Shown here piece by piece: positions 20,457 through 29,585 of a stretch of DNA of 64,000 nt. Source of the stretch: Bizionia sp. M204. GTDB taxonomy: Bacteria > Bacteroidota > Bacteroidia > Flavobacteriales > Flavobacteriaceae. Under the pieces are notes generated by a model that was given only the letters and a program-made list of their open reading frames with translations, made no database searches and was not told where the DNA came from. Both the position numbers and the translations under genes were made by a program. Each line of letters begins with the position of its first letter. The first letter of the stretch is position 1. The stretch is taken from assembly GCF_023205095.1 (NCBI RefSeq), contig NZ_CP046242.1, forward strand, positions 274,501-338,500. The letters run 5' to 3'.

Positions 20457-20487
20457 TTGCAAGTTTAAATATAAAAATTTATATTTG
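20457..20487 (+). promoter_or_regulatory. Promoter of tRNA-Glu
   Basis: TTG at 20457-20459 and a perfect TATATTTG at 20480-20487 (spacing 20) would start transcription about a dozen bases before the tRNA. Confidence 0.7.
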
Positions 20488-20505
20488 CACACTCAAAAAC
20501 AAAAT

Positions 20506-20577
20506 GGCCCGTTCGTCTATCGGCTAGGACGCATGGTTTTCATCCATGTAAGAGGGGTTCGATTCCCCTACGGGCTA
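20506..20577 (+). tRNA. tRNA-Glu (anticodon TTC)
   Basis: A 72-nt cloverleaf: acceptor stem GGCCCGT/ACGGGCT, anticodon stem CATGG/CCATG with loop TTTTCAT (anticodon TTC, reads GAA/GAG), T arm with GGTTCGATTCC, discriminator A. CCA is not encoded. The first acceptor pair is G-U. It is transcribed toward rpsT, 25 bases downstream. Confidence 0.96.
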
Positions 20578-20602
20578 CAATTTTTAATAAGAAAAGAAAC
20601 AA

Positions 20603-20854
20603 ATGGCAAATCACAAGTCAGCGTTAAAGAGAATTAGAAGTAACGAATCTAAACGTTTAGTTAATAAATATAAGCATAAGACAACGCGTAATGCAATTAA
20701 AAAATTGCGTGACACGACTGATAAGAAGCAAGCTCAAGAATTGTTTGTTGATGTATCGTCTATGATTGATAAATTAGCGAAGAAAAATATTATACATGCT
20801 AATAAAGCTGCCAACTTAAAGTCTGGTTTAGCTATGCACATAGCTTCTTTATAA
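20603..20854 (+). CDS. rpsT: 30S ribosomal protein S20
   Basis: An 83-residue basic, helical protein that binds 16S rRNA. The start MANHKSALKRIRSNESKRLVNK and the following HKTTRNAIKKLR are typical of S20, as is the C-terminal IIHANKAANLKSGLA. Length is normal for Bacteroidota. It follows tRNA-Glu closely and is probably cotranscribed with it; a terminator follows. Confidence 0.97.
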   Translation: MANHKSALKRIRSNESKRLVNKYKHKTTRNAIKKLRDTTDKKQAQELFVDVSSMIDKLAKKNIIHANKAANLKSGLAMHIASL

Positions 20855-20878
20855 GTAAAGAGGAAAAGTTCATATATT

Positions 20879-20905
20879 AAAAGCTTCTCTTCGTGAGAAG
20901 CTTTT
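20879..20905 (+). terminator. Terminator of rpsT
   Basis: Arms AAAAGCTTCTC and GAGAAGCTTTT around loop TTCGT, followed by T residues, 25 bases after the rpsT stop. Confidence 0.9.
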
Positions 20906-20957
20906 TTTATGGTGAAAATTTAAAGTTGAAAAGTTAAATCCAGTTTTGTTTATAAAT

Positions 20958-20990
20958 AAAAATGCCTTGAGAATTTCTCAAGGCATTTTT
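20958..20990 (-). terminator. Terminator of rho (bidirectional)
   Basis: A perfect 16-bp inverted repeat with one central base; arm AAAAATGCCTTGAGAA. A and T runs flank both sides, so it can stop leftward rho transcription and rightward readthrough from rpsT. Confidence 0.85.
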
Positions 20991-21014
20991 TAGTATTATT
21001 CAGTAATGCAGATT

Positions 21015-22679
21015 TTAACCATTCATAGAGATTAAAAACTCCTCATTATTTTTAGTTTGTTTAAAACGTTCGTTGATAAACTCCATAGCTTCAACAGGAT
21101 TCATATCTGCTAAGTATTTACGCATTACCCACATTCTTTGTATTGTTGTTTCGTCTAATAAAATATCATCACGACGCGTGCTTGAAGATGTTAAATCAAT
21201 GGCAGGGAAAATACGACGATTCGATATTTTCCTATCTAATTGTAGCTCCATATTACCAGTACCTTTAAATTCTTCAAAGATAACTTCATCCATTTTAGAT
21301 CCTGTTTCTGTTAATGCCGTAGCAATTATCGTTAATGACCCACCATTTTCAATATTTCGAGCCGCACCAAAGAAACGTTTTGGTTTGTGTAGCGCATTAG
21401 CATCCACACCACCACTTAATATTTTACCAGATGCTGGTTGTACCGAGTTGTAGGCTCGTGCTAAACGTGTAATGGAATCTAATAAAATAACCACATCATG
21501 TCCGCATTCTACCAAACGTTTTGCTTTTTCTAAAACAATGTTAGCAATTTTTACGTGTTCATGCGCTTCTTTATCAAAGGTAGAGGCAATAACTTCTCCG
21601 CGAACATTGCGTTGCATGTCTGTTACTTCTTCTGGACGTTCATCAATTAAAAGAATCATTTGGTAAACCTCTGGGTGATTGGCTGCAATGGCATTTGCCA
21701 CGTCCTTTAATAACATGGTTTTACCAGTCTTAGGTTGTGATACAATCATACCACGTTGACCTTTTCCAATAGGCGAAAACAAATCCATGATTCGTGTTGA
21801 AATGGTACTTTGCTTTTCTGCTATATTAAATTTTTCTTGCGGAAATAACGGTGTTAAATGCTCAAAAGAAACGCGGTCTCTTACCACTTCTGGACTTTGA
21901 CCATTAATGCGAATAACTTTTATAAGTGGAAAATATTTTTCACCCTCTTTTGGAGGTCTTACATTTCCTAAAACCGTATCTCCTACTTTTAAACCAAATA
22001 AACGAATTTGCGATTGGGATACATAAATATCATCAGGAGAGGATAAATAGTTGTAATCGGATGACCGTAAAAAACCGTAACCATCTTGCATAATGTCTAA
22101 AACACCTTCACTTTCTATAATAGCATCAAACTCAAAGTCGGGTTCTCTGTAGCGATTCCGTGTATCTTTATTACCGTTATTCTTTTTGTCGTGTTTCTGG
22201 TTTTGAGTCCGATTATCCTTTTGCTTATCATCGCGCGTATTGCCATTTTTGTCATCACGTTTCTGTGGCTGATTTGACTTTGGTCTCGGGTTAGGTTTGT
22301 TTTGTTTTTGAGGCGTTTTAGACTTTTCTGGAGCAGGTTTTTGTGTGCTGCTTTCTTTTGTGCTGTCCTTACTAGAATCTTTTACACTGGTTTGAGCCGT
22401 AGGTTCTTTTGTGCGTTCTGCACTAGGTTTGTTTTCGCGAGCAGGTTTCTGTACGCGTTTTCTAGGTGCTTTTTCAACAGGTTTTTCTGTTGGGCTTTCA
22501 GATTTTTTTTCAGAAGGAACAACTTCTTTTACCGCTTTTGGGTTGGCAGCTTGTTGGTCTAAAATTTGATAAACTAAATCTAATTTTTTTAATGAACGAT
22601 ATTTTGGAACGTTCAGTTTTTGAGCTATTTCCTGTAATTCAGGTAGCTTCATTGCTTTTAATTGAGATATTTCAAACAT
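21015..22679 (-). CDS. rho: Transcription termination factor Rho
   Basis: The hexameric RNA-dependent ATPase that terminates transcripts. Residues 1-50 form the Rho-N helical domain ([21 protein letters not shown]). Residues about 55-175 are a low-complexity, Lys/Pro/Asn/Asp-rich insertion found in Bacteroidota Rho. Next comes the RNA-binding cold-shock domain ([15 protein letters not shown]). The ATPase domain shows Walker A SQPKTGKT, the [15 protein letters not shown] block, and [17 protein letters not shown] with the Walker B aspartate. It continues with [22 protein letters not shown] and ends [10 protein letters not shown]. Length is 554 residues, longer than E. coli Rho because of the insertion. 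Confidence 0.97.
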   Translation of the reverse strand: MFEISQLKAMKLPELQEIAQKLNVPKYRSLKKLDLVYQILDQQAANPKAVKEVVPSEKKSESPTEKPVEKAPRKRVQKPARENKPSAERTKEPTAQTSVKDSSKDSTKESSTQKPAPEKSKTPQKQNKPNPRPKSNQPQKRDDKNGNTRDDKQKDNRTQNQKHDKKNNGNKDTRNRYREPDFEFDAIIESEGVLDIMQDGYGFLRSSDYNYLSSPDDIYVSQSQIRLFGLKVGDTVLGNVRPPKEGEKYFPLIKVIRINGQSPEVVRDRVSFEHLTPLFPQEKFNIAEKQSTISTRIMDLFSPIGKGQRGMIVSQPKTGKTMLLKDVANAIAANHPEVYQMILLIDERPEEVTDMQRNVRGEVIASTFDKEAHEHVKIANIVLEKAKRLVECGHDVVILLDSITRLARAYNSVQPASGKILSGGVDANALHKPKRFFGAARNIENGGSLTIIATALTETGSKMDEVIFEEFKGTGNMELQLDRKISNRRIFPAIDLTSSSTRRDDILLDETTIQRMWVMRKYLADMNPVEAMEFINERFKQTKNNEEFLISMNG

Positions 22680-22881
22680 TGATGTTGAATTGAATGTTTT
22701 ATTTTAATGTTGTTAAGTTGAATGATTCCGAAGAAAAATTGATCTTATTTTTTTGAAGAATTAATGCCTTACAACTCTGATAGTTGCAAATCATTACTGC
22801 AATTATACAACTTTATTTTCTTTTTTTTAGTTTAATTTTAAAAGAAACTGCTATTTTTGCTCTGGATAAATTAGATAATTA

Positions 22882-23292
22882 ATGCTTCAAAGAATTCAAA
22901 CTTTATATTTATTATTGGCTGCTGTAGTTTCAGGTGGTTTAATTGGTGTGTTTGAATTATGGACCACGCCAGAAGATGTAAAAGTGTTTGCAATGGATAT
23001 TAATTATATTGTAATTATGTTTATTGTATCGGCAGCATTATCACTTATCTCCATAACAAGATTTAAAAGTAGGAAGTCGCAATTTATGTTGGGACGACTG
23101 AACATCATATTAAACTTTATTTTACTAGGATTATTTGTGTATCTGTCTCTAAACTTATCTGGAGAAACGGTTGTTTCTGAGAAGGGTATTGGGATTTTTC
23201 TTCCAATTGTTTCTATCGTGTTATTAGCGTTAGCTAATAAGGCCATCAAAAAGGATGAAGATCTTGTAAAATCTGTAGATCGATTACGATAA
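22882..23292 (+). CDS. DUF4293 family membrane protein
   Basis: A 136-residue integral membrane protein with four hydrophobic helices, starting MLQRIQTLYLLLAAV and containing FKSRKSQFMLGRLNI between helices 2 and 3. This pattern matches the DUF4293 family of Bacteroidota. Function is unknown. It is transcribed divergently from rho, and this rho/DUF4293 neighbourhood recurs in flavobacteria. A terminator follows directly. Confidence 0.85.
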   Translation: MLQRIQTLYLLLAAVVSGGLIGVFELWTTPEDVKVFAMDINYIVIMFIVSAALSLISITRFKSRKSQFMLGRLNIILNFILLGLFVYLSLNLSGETVVSEKGIGIFLPIVSIVLLALANKAIKKDEDLVKSVDRLR

Positions 23293-23321
23293 ACCTTTCA
23301 TCTTAGTAGTGTTAGTGCGTG

Positions 23322-23350
23322 AGCCCAAGGTGAAGATCTTGGGCTTTTTT
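23322..23350 (+). terminator. Terminator of the DUF4293 gene
   Basis: Arms AGCCCAAG (23322-23329) and CTTGGGCT (23338-23345), then six T. The T run overlaps the 3' end of the convergent phosphoesterase gene. Confidence 0.85.
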
Positions 23351-23840
23351 ATTTCTTAAATTCAATCACCTCTAAATTTTCAATTTTTTTCCCATCAATT
23401 GTAAAACGTAACATGGTTCGTACTTGATGAAAACCGTGTTTGCCTATGGCACCAGGGTTCATATGTATTAAATTGAGTTTTTTGTCTGGCATGACTTTTA
23501 AAATATGCGAGTGACCTGAAATAAAAATACGTGGCGGATTTTCCTTGATCATCTCCCGAATCCTAACATTGTATTTATTCGGATAACCACCAATATGGGT
23601 TATCCAAACATCAACCTCTTCGCACATAAAGCGGTTGTCTAATGGGAATTCCATTCGGGCTTTTTCATCATCTATATTGCCATAAACGGCTTTTAATGGT
23701 TTTAACGCTTTAATAGCATCGGTAACTTTTAAGTCGCCAATATCACCAGCATGCCAAACTTCATCTGCTTGTTTTACGTATTTTAAAACGTCATCATCCA
23801 TATAACTGTGGGTATCGGAAAGTAGGAGTATTTTTGTCAT
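23349..23840 (-). CDS. YfcE/MJ0936-type metallophosphoesterase
   Basis: A 163-residue calcineurin-like phosphoesterase of the YfcE group. Metal-binding motifs are visible: LLLSDTHSYMDDDV (D-x-H), VWHAGDIGD (GD), YGNIDDE (GN-D), WITHIGG and ISGHSHILKV (GHSH). Members hydrolyse phosphodiesters in vitro; the cellular substrate is unknown. I chose the ATG giving MTKILLLSDTH; a 19-codon longer frame is not conserved in character. Confidence 0.92.
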   Translation of the reverse strand: MTKILLLSDTHSYMDDDVLKYVKQADEVWHAGDIGDLKVTDAIKALKPLKAVYGNIDDEKARMEFPLDNRFMCEEVDVWITHIGGYPNKYNVRIREMIKENPPRIFISGHSHILKVMPDKKLNLIHMNPGAIGKHGFHQVRTMLRFTIDGKKIENLEVIEFKK

Positions 23841-23945
23841 GCTTACTTCCCAGAATATGGGAGTCTCTTTTAATTTAACTTTTATTTGAAATTTCAAGAA
23901 CGATTAAAATTCTATCTTTGCGTTTTACAAAAATAGCATAAACCA

Positions 23946-24695
23946 TTGAGATATTTTATAGCGCTTTCATATAACGGAAAAGATTACCATGGCTGGCAAA
24001 ATCAGCCTAATGCTATTTCAGTTCAAGAGGTTATTGAAAAAGCGTTGTCTACATTATTAGGACAAGAAACACCTATTGTGGGAGCCGGAAGAACCGATGC
24101 AGGAGTGCATGCCAAAAACATGTTCGCGCATTTTGATACAGATGTTGTTTTTGAAAACGAGAATCTGTGTTACAGACTCAATGCGTTATTGCCTAAAGAT
24201 GTAGCTATTCAGCATATATTTCCTGTAGCACCGGACGCGCATGCGCGTTTTCATGCTACAAGTAGAACCTATTTATATAGAATAGCTTTAGAGAAAAACG
24301 CTTTTAATTTTGAAAGCGCCTATTTTATAAAGCAAAAATTGGATATTCCAAAGATGCAAGCAGCGGCCGAAAGTTTATTAAACTATAAAGATTTTCAATG
24401 CTTTTCCAAAACAAATACCGATGTAAAGACGTATAATTGTACTATTATGAATGTGCATTTTGAACAGGTAGACGATGAATTACACTTTACCATTCAAGCC
24501 GATCGGTTTTTGCGTAATATGGTTCGGGCCATTGTTGGCACTTTAATAAATATTGGGTTGGGAAAAATTAATGAATCCGACCTACACACTATTATTCAAT
24601 CTAAAAACAGACAAGAAGCAGGCTATTCCGTTCCAGCTCACGGTTTGTATTTAATTCATATTTCGTATCCAGAGACGATAAAAAATGGCAACTAA
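23946..24695 (+). CDS. truA: tRNA pseudouridine(38-40) synthase TruA
   Basis: TruA makes pseudouridine at positions 38-40 of tRNA anticodon arms. The 249-residue sequence starts RYFIALSYNGKDYHGWQNQPN and has the catalytic Asp in VGAGRTDAGVHAKNM near residue 52. It continues with ARFHATSRTYLYRI and FLRNMVRAIVGTLINIGLGK. The start codon is TTG: a stop codon lies four codons upstream, no ATG or GTG is available, and the TTG gives the normal family N-terminus. The 3' end overlaps the next gene by 11 bases, so the two are cotranscribed. Confidence 0.94.
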   Translation: MRYFIALSYNGKDYHGWQNQPNAISVQEVIEKALSTLLGQETPIVGAGRTDAGVHAKNMFAHFDTDVVFENENLCYRLNALLPKDVAIQHIFPVAPDAHARFHATSRTYLYRIALEKNAFNFESAYFIKQKLDIPKMQAAAESLLNYKDFQCFSKTNTDVKTYNCTIMNVHFEQVDDELHFTIQADRFLRNMVRAIVGTLINIGLGKINESDLHTIIQSKNRQEAGYSVPAHGLYLIHISYPETIKNGN

Positions 24696-26457
24696 AACAG
24701 ATAATAAATTATTAGATACCAATCTCCTTAAAAAGCTTGTGAAGTTCATGAAACCTTACAACAAGGTTTTTGTAGGTGTTCTTTTTGTGGTTATTTTATT
24801 AGCACTTCTAAGTGCTGCAAGACCATATATTTTACAGCAAGCTATTGATAATAATATAGCCACGAAAACCTTGGAAGGGTTTCTGCCTTATATTCTATTA
24901 ATGGCAGCTTTATTATTGTTTGAAGTTATTAGTCAGTTGCTGTTTATATTTTATGCTAGCTGGTTAGGGCAAACTGTTGTTAAGGATATTCGGGTAACGC
25001 TATTTAACCACATGCTTCGTTTTAAAATGAAGTATTATGACAACTCGTCGGTAGGTGTTTTAATTACAAGAGCCGTAACGGATATGGAGCGAATTGCGGC
25101 TATTTTTGGCGAAGGTTTATTTATGATTTTCCGTGATTTGTTAACCATGATAGTCGTTTCAGCCGTAATGGTGTATATGAATTGGCAGTTGAGTATTATT
25201 GTGTTTTTAATGCTGCCTTTGGTTTTATATGCCACACGAATTTTTCAGAAGTATATGAAAAAGGCTTTTGAGGAAGTGCGTACGGAAGTTTCCAACCTAA
25301 ACTCTTTTGTTCAAGAGCGTGTTACAGGCATGAAAATTTTACAGCTATTTACGCGAGAAGACACAGAATATAAAAACTTCAAAATAATAAATGAGCGTCA
25401 TAAACAAGGTTGGCTAAAAACCGTTTGGTATAACTCTATATTTTTTCCAATTGCCGAATTATCATCATCTATTACCATAGGTTTAATAGCCTGGTATGGT
25501 GGTTTAAATGCCGTTGTGGATGATACCGCAACATTAGGAGATTTAACAGCATTTATCATGATGATTCCTATGTTATTTAGGCCATTGCGCCAAATAGCTG
25601 ATAAATTTAATACACTACAAATGGGGATGGTTGCTGCCAATCGTGTGTTTAAAGTTTTAGAAACCACCTCGCAAATTGATGACACAGGAACGCAAGTTGC
25701 CGCTCATTTTAAAGGCGATATTCAATTTGAAAAGGTGCACTTTAGTTATGTTTCAGATGAAGAAGTGCTTAAAGGAATTTCTTTAAATGTAAAAGCAGGA
25801 GATACCATTGCTATTGTTGGAGCAACAGGAGCTGGAAAGTCAACCATTATTAATTTATTAAATCGCTTTTATGAGATAAACAAAGGCGTTATTAAAGTTG
25901 ATGGTACCGATATAAAAGAATTCACATTAGCGTCTTTAAGACAACAAATTGCTGTGGTTTTACAGGATGTATTTTTGTTTGCGGATACTATTTTGAGCAA
26001 CATTACTTTAAATAATCCAAGTATTACAGAGGATGATGTCATTGAAGCCGCTAAAGCAATCGGGATTCACGAATTTATTATGACCTTACCTAATGGGTAC
26101 CATTATAACGTGAAGGAACGTGGCGCTATGTTATCATCGGGGCAGCGCCAACTGATTTCGTTTTTACGGGCCTATGTAACCAATCCGAGTATATTGGTTC
26201 TGGATGAGGCTACATCGTCTGTAGATTCTTATTCTGAACAACTAATTCAAAATGCGACAGATAAAATAACCAAAAACAGAACATCCATTGTTATTGCACA
26301 TCGTTTGGCAACAATTAAAAAAGCAGATCAAATTATTGTTATGGACGCTGGAAAAATTGTAGAACAAGGAACGCATTCTGAACTTTTAGAAAAAGAGAAT
26401 GGGTATTACAAAAATTTACACGACGTCCAATTTGCTAAAGAAGAAGAGGTAGCTTAA
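24685..26457 (+). CDS. ABC exporter, fused permease and ATPase
   Basis: A 590-residue half-transporter of the MdlB/LmrA/MsbA type. Residues 1-330 form the six-helix transmembrane domain (ABC_membrane), with the coupling segment FNHMLRFKMKYYDNSSVGVLITR. The ATPase domain has Walker A IVGATGAGKST near residue 387 and a Q-loop in VLQDVFLFADTI. The signature is LSSGQRQL, and Walker B is ILVLDEATSSVD, followed by the H-loop IAHRLATI. It would work as a homodimer. The substrate (lipid, peptide or drug) cannot be read from sequence. It overlaps the end of truA by 11 bases. Confidence 0.93.
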   Translation: MATKTDNKLLDTNLLKKLVKFMKPYNKVFVGVLFVVILLALLSAARPYILQQAIDNNIATKTLEGFLPYILLMAALLLFEVISQLLFIFYASWLGQTVVKDIRVTLFNHMLRFKMKYYDNSSVGVLITRAVTDMERIAAIFGEGLFMIFRDLLTMIVVSAVMVYMNWQLSIIVFLMLPLVLYATRIFQKYMKKAFEEVRTEVSNLNSFVQERVTGMKILQLFTREDTEYKNFKIINERHKQGWLKTVWYNSIFFPIAELSSSITIGLIAWYGGLNAVVDDTATLGDLTAFIMMIPMLFRPLRQIADKFNTLQMGMVAANRVFKVLETTSQIDDTGTQVAAHFKGDIQFEKVHFSYVSDEEVLKGISLNVKAGDTIAIVGATGAGKSTIINLLNRFYEINKGVIKVDGTDIKEFTLASLRQQIAVVLQDVFLFADTILSNITLNNPSITEDDVIEAAKAIGIHEFIMTLPNGYHYNVKERGAMLSSGQRQLISFLRAYVTNPSILVLDEATSSVDSYSEQLIQNATDKITKNRTSIVIAHRLATIKKADQIIVMDAGKIVEQGTHSELLEKENGYYKNLHDVQFAKEEEVA

Positions 26458-26464
26458 TTCTGAA

Positions 26465-27250
26465 TTATGTTAAGTCTTTTCTAATCAATTCAATTAATTC
26501 ATCCGTGTCTTCAAACCTAATAAACTCACCATCCTTAAAATAGGCAATTTGACCCGTTTCTTCGCTAACAGCTAATGCTAAAGCATCTGTTTTTTCAGTA
26601 ATTCCTACTGCAGCTCTGTGACGTAAACCAAAACGACTTGGTAAAATTTTATCATTGTTTACCGGTAAAATAACACGAGTGGCTTTAACAATATTATTCG
26701 AAATAATAATAGCACCATCATGAAGCGGGCTATTTTTAAAAAAAATACTTTCTATAATAGGTTGCGTTACCGTAATATTCATAGCATCACCTGTGGTAGT
26801 CAGGAAATCCAAATTATTATTGTGTTCTAAAACAATTAAAGCTCCCGTTTTAGACGAACTCATTTTAATACAGGCCGAAATAATAGTTTCCACATCCGTT
26901 TCATTTTCAGTTTCCGTTTTTAAAAACTTAAATTGCTTAAAAAATTTCCCGCGTTTACTGAAATTAGTGGACCCTACCATAAGTAAAAACTTTCTAATTT
27001 CCTGTTGGAAAACGACTATTAAAGCAATTAGTCCAACACTCATAAAACCACCCAAAATCTTGCTTAACATTTTCATTTGTAAGGTTTCAGTAACCAAAAA
27101 AATGAGGTAGATTATAACAATACCAATAAAAATGTTGATAGCAACTGTGCCTTTTACCAATTTATAAACGTAGTAGAGTAGTGCTGCTACAAGAACAACA
27201 TCTATAATATCTATAACGGTAAATTTTAATAGGTCGTCAAAAATTTCCAA
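26465..27250 (-). CDS. cdaA: Diadenylate cyclase CdaA (c-di-AMP synthase)
   Basis: A 261-residue membrane-bound DAC-domain protein that makes cyclic di-AMP from two ATP. The N-terminal ~90 residues hold about three transmembrane helices. The catalytic domain shows the two key motifs, DGA (residues 178-180, in LHDGAIII) and RHR (210-212, in GLRHRAAVGI). c-di-AMP usually controls osmotic balance and cell-wall homeostasis. The gene lies downstream of folP and a small lipoprotein gene on the same strand, a linkage seen widely in Bacteroidota. Confidence 0.95.
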   Translation of the reverse strand: MEIFDDLLKFTVIDIIDVVLVAALLYYVYKLVKGTVAINIFIGIVIIYLIFLVTETLQMKMLSKILGGFMSVGLIALIVVFQQEIRKFLLMVGSTNFSKRGKFFKQFKFLKTETENETDVETIISACIKMSSSKTGALIVLEHNNNLDFLTTTGDAMNITVTQPIIESIFFKNSPLHDGAIIISNNIVKATRVILPVNNDKILPSRFGLRHRAAVGITEKTDALALAVSEETGQIAYFKDGEFIRFEDTDELIELIRKDLT

Positions 27251-27284
27251 AGGCTCGTGTTTTTGTAAATGTAAGAATTATAGA

Positions 27285-27950
27285 TTAATAAATAAATTCA
27301 TTATTATCAACGATCAAATCTTCAGAAGTCACTGAAATCAAAGCCGATTTCAAACTAATATAATCTTGAAATGTTAAAGATTCAGATAGGTGAAGAACGA
27401 CTGGTTTTGATTTGAAAAGTGAATCCGTTTGCAAATCAGAAACCAATTCCTGTAAATTTCGTGTTTGTTCAGAATCTGCAAGCTTGATAAGTTTTAAAGA
27501 TTCTATTTGAAGGTTTATACTAGACGTTTTCAAATCATTAAAAGCTTTTTTTGTGGAAGCTACTGAATCTTTTAAATGATAATAAACATCTGTAAATTCT
27601 ATAAAACCTAGATTTTTAATACGCGTATCATTACAGGAATAATAATTTTTGGCATCTTCGTTTTTATGTAATTCAGAGCCGCGTTTTTTGTTTTGAAGAA
27701 ATTGAATTTCGGGAATCAGTTGTTTTAAAGTCAATCGCTTATCCACATTTACTAGCCAATTCGTGGAAATGATTAAATTTTTTCTATTTAGCTCTACCCC
27801 ATTTACAGCCGTAGAATCGTAAAATAAATATGCTGGAGACACATCCAAAACCTCATGAACGTGGGCTTGTTGTACTTCAGGGAGTAAAATAACCTTGTCA
27901 GAACTACAAGCAACGACAAGTAAAGGGATTAAAAATTTAAAATATTTCAT
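27285..27950 (-). CDS. Hypothetical lipoprotein between folP and cdaA
   Basis: A 221-residue protein with a lipoprotein signal ending LLVVACSS. The body has no motif I recognise. It is helical in the C-terminal half, with a pattern of Leu-rich stretches (SSINLQIESLKLIKLADSEQTRNLQELVSDLQ). The start codon lies 4 bases after the folP stop codon and cdaA begins 34 bases downstream, so it is in the same transcription unit. It may be a periplasmic or envelope component linked to the c-di-AMP pathway, but only the position suggests this. Confidence 0.7.
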   Translation of the reverse strand: MKYFKFLIPLLVVACSSDKVILLPEVQQAHVHEVLDVSPAYLFYDSTAVNGVELNRKNLIISTNWLVNVDKRLTLKQLIPEIQFLQNKKRGSELHKNEDAKNYYSCNDTRIKNLGFIEFTDVYYHLKDSVASTKKAFNDLKTSSINLQIESLKLIKLADSEQTRNLQELVSDLQTDSLFKSKPVVLHLSESLTFQDYISLKSALISVTSEDLIVDNNEFIY

Positions 27951-27954
27951 AAGT

Positions 27955-28776
27955 TTAATTCAATTCATTTGTTAGTTTAATGCATTCCATGGCTTCTTTT
28001 ACATCATGAACCCGAAGGATGTTGGCGCCTTTTTGCAAGGCAATTGTATGCAACACAGTTGTACCATTCAAGGCGTTGTTGGCCGTGCTTTCTAATGTTT
28101 TATATATCATAGACTTTCTTGAAACACCTACTAATAGGAGTTTTTCAAGCATTTTAAAATGTTCTAAATGATTTAAAAGCGTAAAGTTTTGTTCCCGTGT
28201 TTTAGCAAAACCAAAACCAGGATCGATTATAATATCTGTAATTTGATGTTTTTTTGCCGCGGATACACGTTCAGAAAAATAAAATAATATGTTTTTTACA
28301 AGTGCCTCGTATTCCGTTAAGGTTTGCATAGTTTGTGGTGTGCCACGCATGTGCATCATAATGTAAGGAACTTGCAGTTTACCCACAACTTCCAGCATTT
28401 GATTATCCAATTTACCAGCCGAAATATCATTTATCATAACAGCTCCTGCTGAAATACTTGCCATAGCAACTTCACTCCGAAAGGTATCAACAGATAGTAA
28501 AACGTTTGGAAATTCAGTAACAAGGGCTTGAATTACTGGAATTATCCTTTTTAACTCTTCCGTTTCACTTACAAAACTAGCATTTGGTTTAGAACTATAG
28601 GCACCAACATCAATAAAGGTTGCGCCTTGGTGAAGCATCGTTTCCACTTGAGAAAACACCTCGTGTTCGTTTTTATATTTTCCACCATCAAAGAAAGAGT
28701 CTGGTGTTAAATTCAGTATTCCCATGACTTTTGGTGTAGCTAAATCAATTAGGTTTCCTTGGCAGTTAATGGTCAT
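27955..28776 (-). CDS. folP: Dihydropteroate synthase
   Basis: FolP condenses 6-hydroxymethyl-dihydropterin pyrophosphate with p-aminobenzoate. The 273-residue TIM barrel shows the start MGILNLTPDSFFDGGKY, the pterin-binding block DVGAYSSKP (in place of the classical DIGGESTRP), and VLLSVDTFRSEVA. Further blocks are INDISAG, YIMMHMRGTPQTMQ, DIIIDPGFGFAKT and LLVGVSRKSMI, with a C-terminal LRVHDVKEA. It is the sulfonamide target. The SSKP form of the loop is common in Bacteroidota. Confidence 0.96.
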   Translation of the reverse strand: MTINCQGNLIDLATPKVMGILNLTPDSFFDGGKYKNEHEVFSQVETMLHQGATFIDVGAYSSKPNASFVSETEELKRIIPVIQALVTEFPNVLLSVDTFRSEVAMASISAGAVMINDISAGKLDNQMLEVVGKLQVPYIMMHMRGTPQTMQTLTEYEALVKNILFYFSERVSAAKKHQITDIIIDPGFGFAKTREQNFTLLNHLEHFKMLEKLLLVGVSRKSMIYKTLESTANNALNGTTVLHTIALQKGANILRVHDVKEAMECIKLTNELN

Positions 28777-28960
28777 ATCAGGGTATCTGGTTTATAGTTT
28801 GAAAGTGGTATCTTCCCACAATCAATTTCAAAAGTCAAGCACAAAATTAAGATATTCAGACTAAAATTGATGGGTATTTATGTCAAAATAAAAACAATCA
28901 TCATTCAACTTTGAACTTTAAACAATTTAATCGAAATTTACACAAAATTCAATAGTACAC

Positions 28961-29506
28961 ATGCCAAATACATCACAAGAATATGATGCTGTAATTTCTA
29001 TTTGCAGAAACCTTTTCGAGAAAAAAATGTCAGATTATGGTAGCGCATGGCGTATTTTACGTTTGCCATCACTAACCGATCAGATTTTTATAAAAGCGCA
29101 ACGCATTCGCGGTTTACAGCAAAATGCAGTTCAGAAAGTGGATGAAGGCGAAGTGAGTGAATTTATAGGCATTGTAAATTACTGTGTAATGGCATTGATT
29201 CAGATTGAAAAAGGTGTGGTAGAACAACCTGATTTAGATACGGAAGAGGCCGTAAAATTATACACAGAAAAAGTGGCTCTTACCAAACAACTTATGATGG
29301 ATAAAAATCATGATTATGGTGAAGCTTGGCGTGATATGCGGGTGAGTAGTTTAACAGATTTAATCCTTCAAAAACTATTACGCGTTAAACAAATTGAAAA
29401 CAACCAAGGAAAAACATTAGTAAGTGAAGGCATTGACGCTAATTATCAAGATATGATTAATTATGCCGTTTTTGCTATGATTCATTTGGGTGTAGCCAAA
29501 AATTAA
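28961..29506 (+). CDS. DUF1599 family protein with internal duplication
   Basis: A 181-residue protein of the DUF1599 (nucleotide modification-associated) family. It consists of two similar halves. The first has KKMSDYGSAWRILRLPSLTD followed by QIFIKAQRIRGLQ. The second has DKNHDYGEAWRDMRVSSLTD followed by LILQKLLRVKQIE. Each half ends in a segment like IGIVNYCVMALIQIE or MINYAVFAMIHLG. Function is unknown. It is transcribed divergently from folP with the next gene, the DoxX-like protein, 80 bases downstream. Confidence 0.88.
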   Translation: MPNTSQEYDAVISICRNLFEKKMSDYGSAWRILRLPSLTDQIFIKAQRIRGLQQNAVQKVDEGEVSEFIGIVNYCVMALIQIEKGVVEQPDLDTEEAVKLYTEKVALTKQLMMDKNHDYGEAWRDMRVSSLTDLILQKLLRVKQIENNQGKTLVSEGIDANYQDMINYAVFAMIHLGVAKN

Positions 29507-29585
29507 TTATAATACCTAATTAGGTTTAAAATAGCATCAATTTCACCATCCTGTTCATATACAGGGAATTTAAATTTTTAGTATC

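Noticed and set aside
20401-20637. 78-codon plus-strand frame
   Set aside because: It runs through two promoters and the tRNA-Glu gene and into rpsT in another frame.
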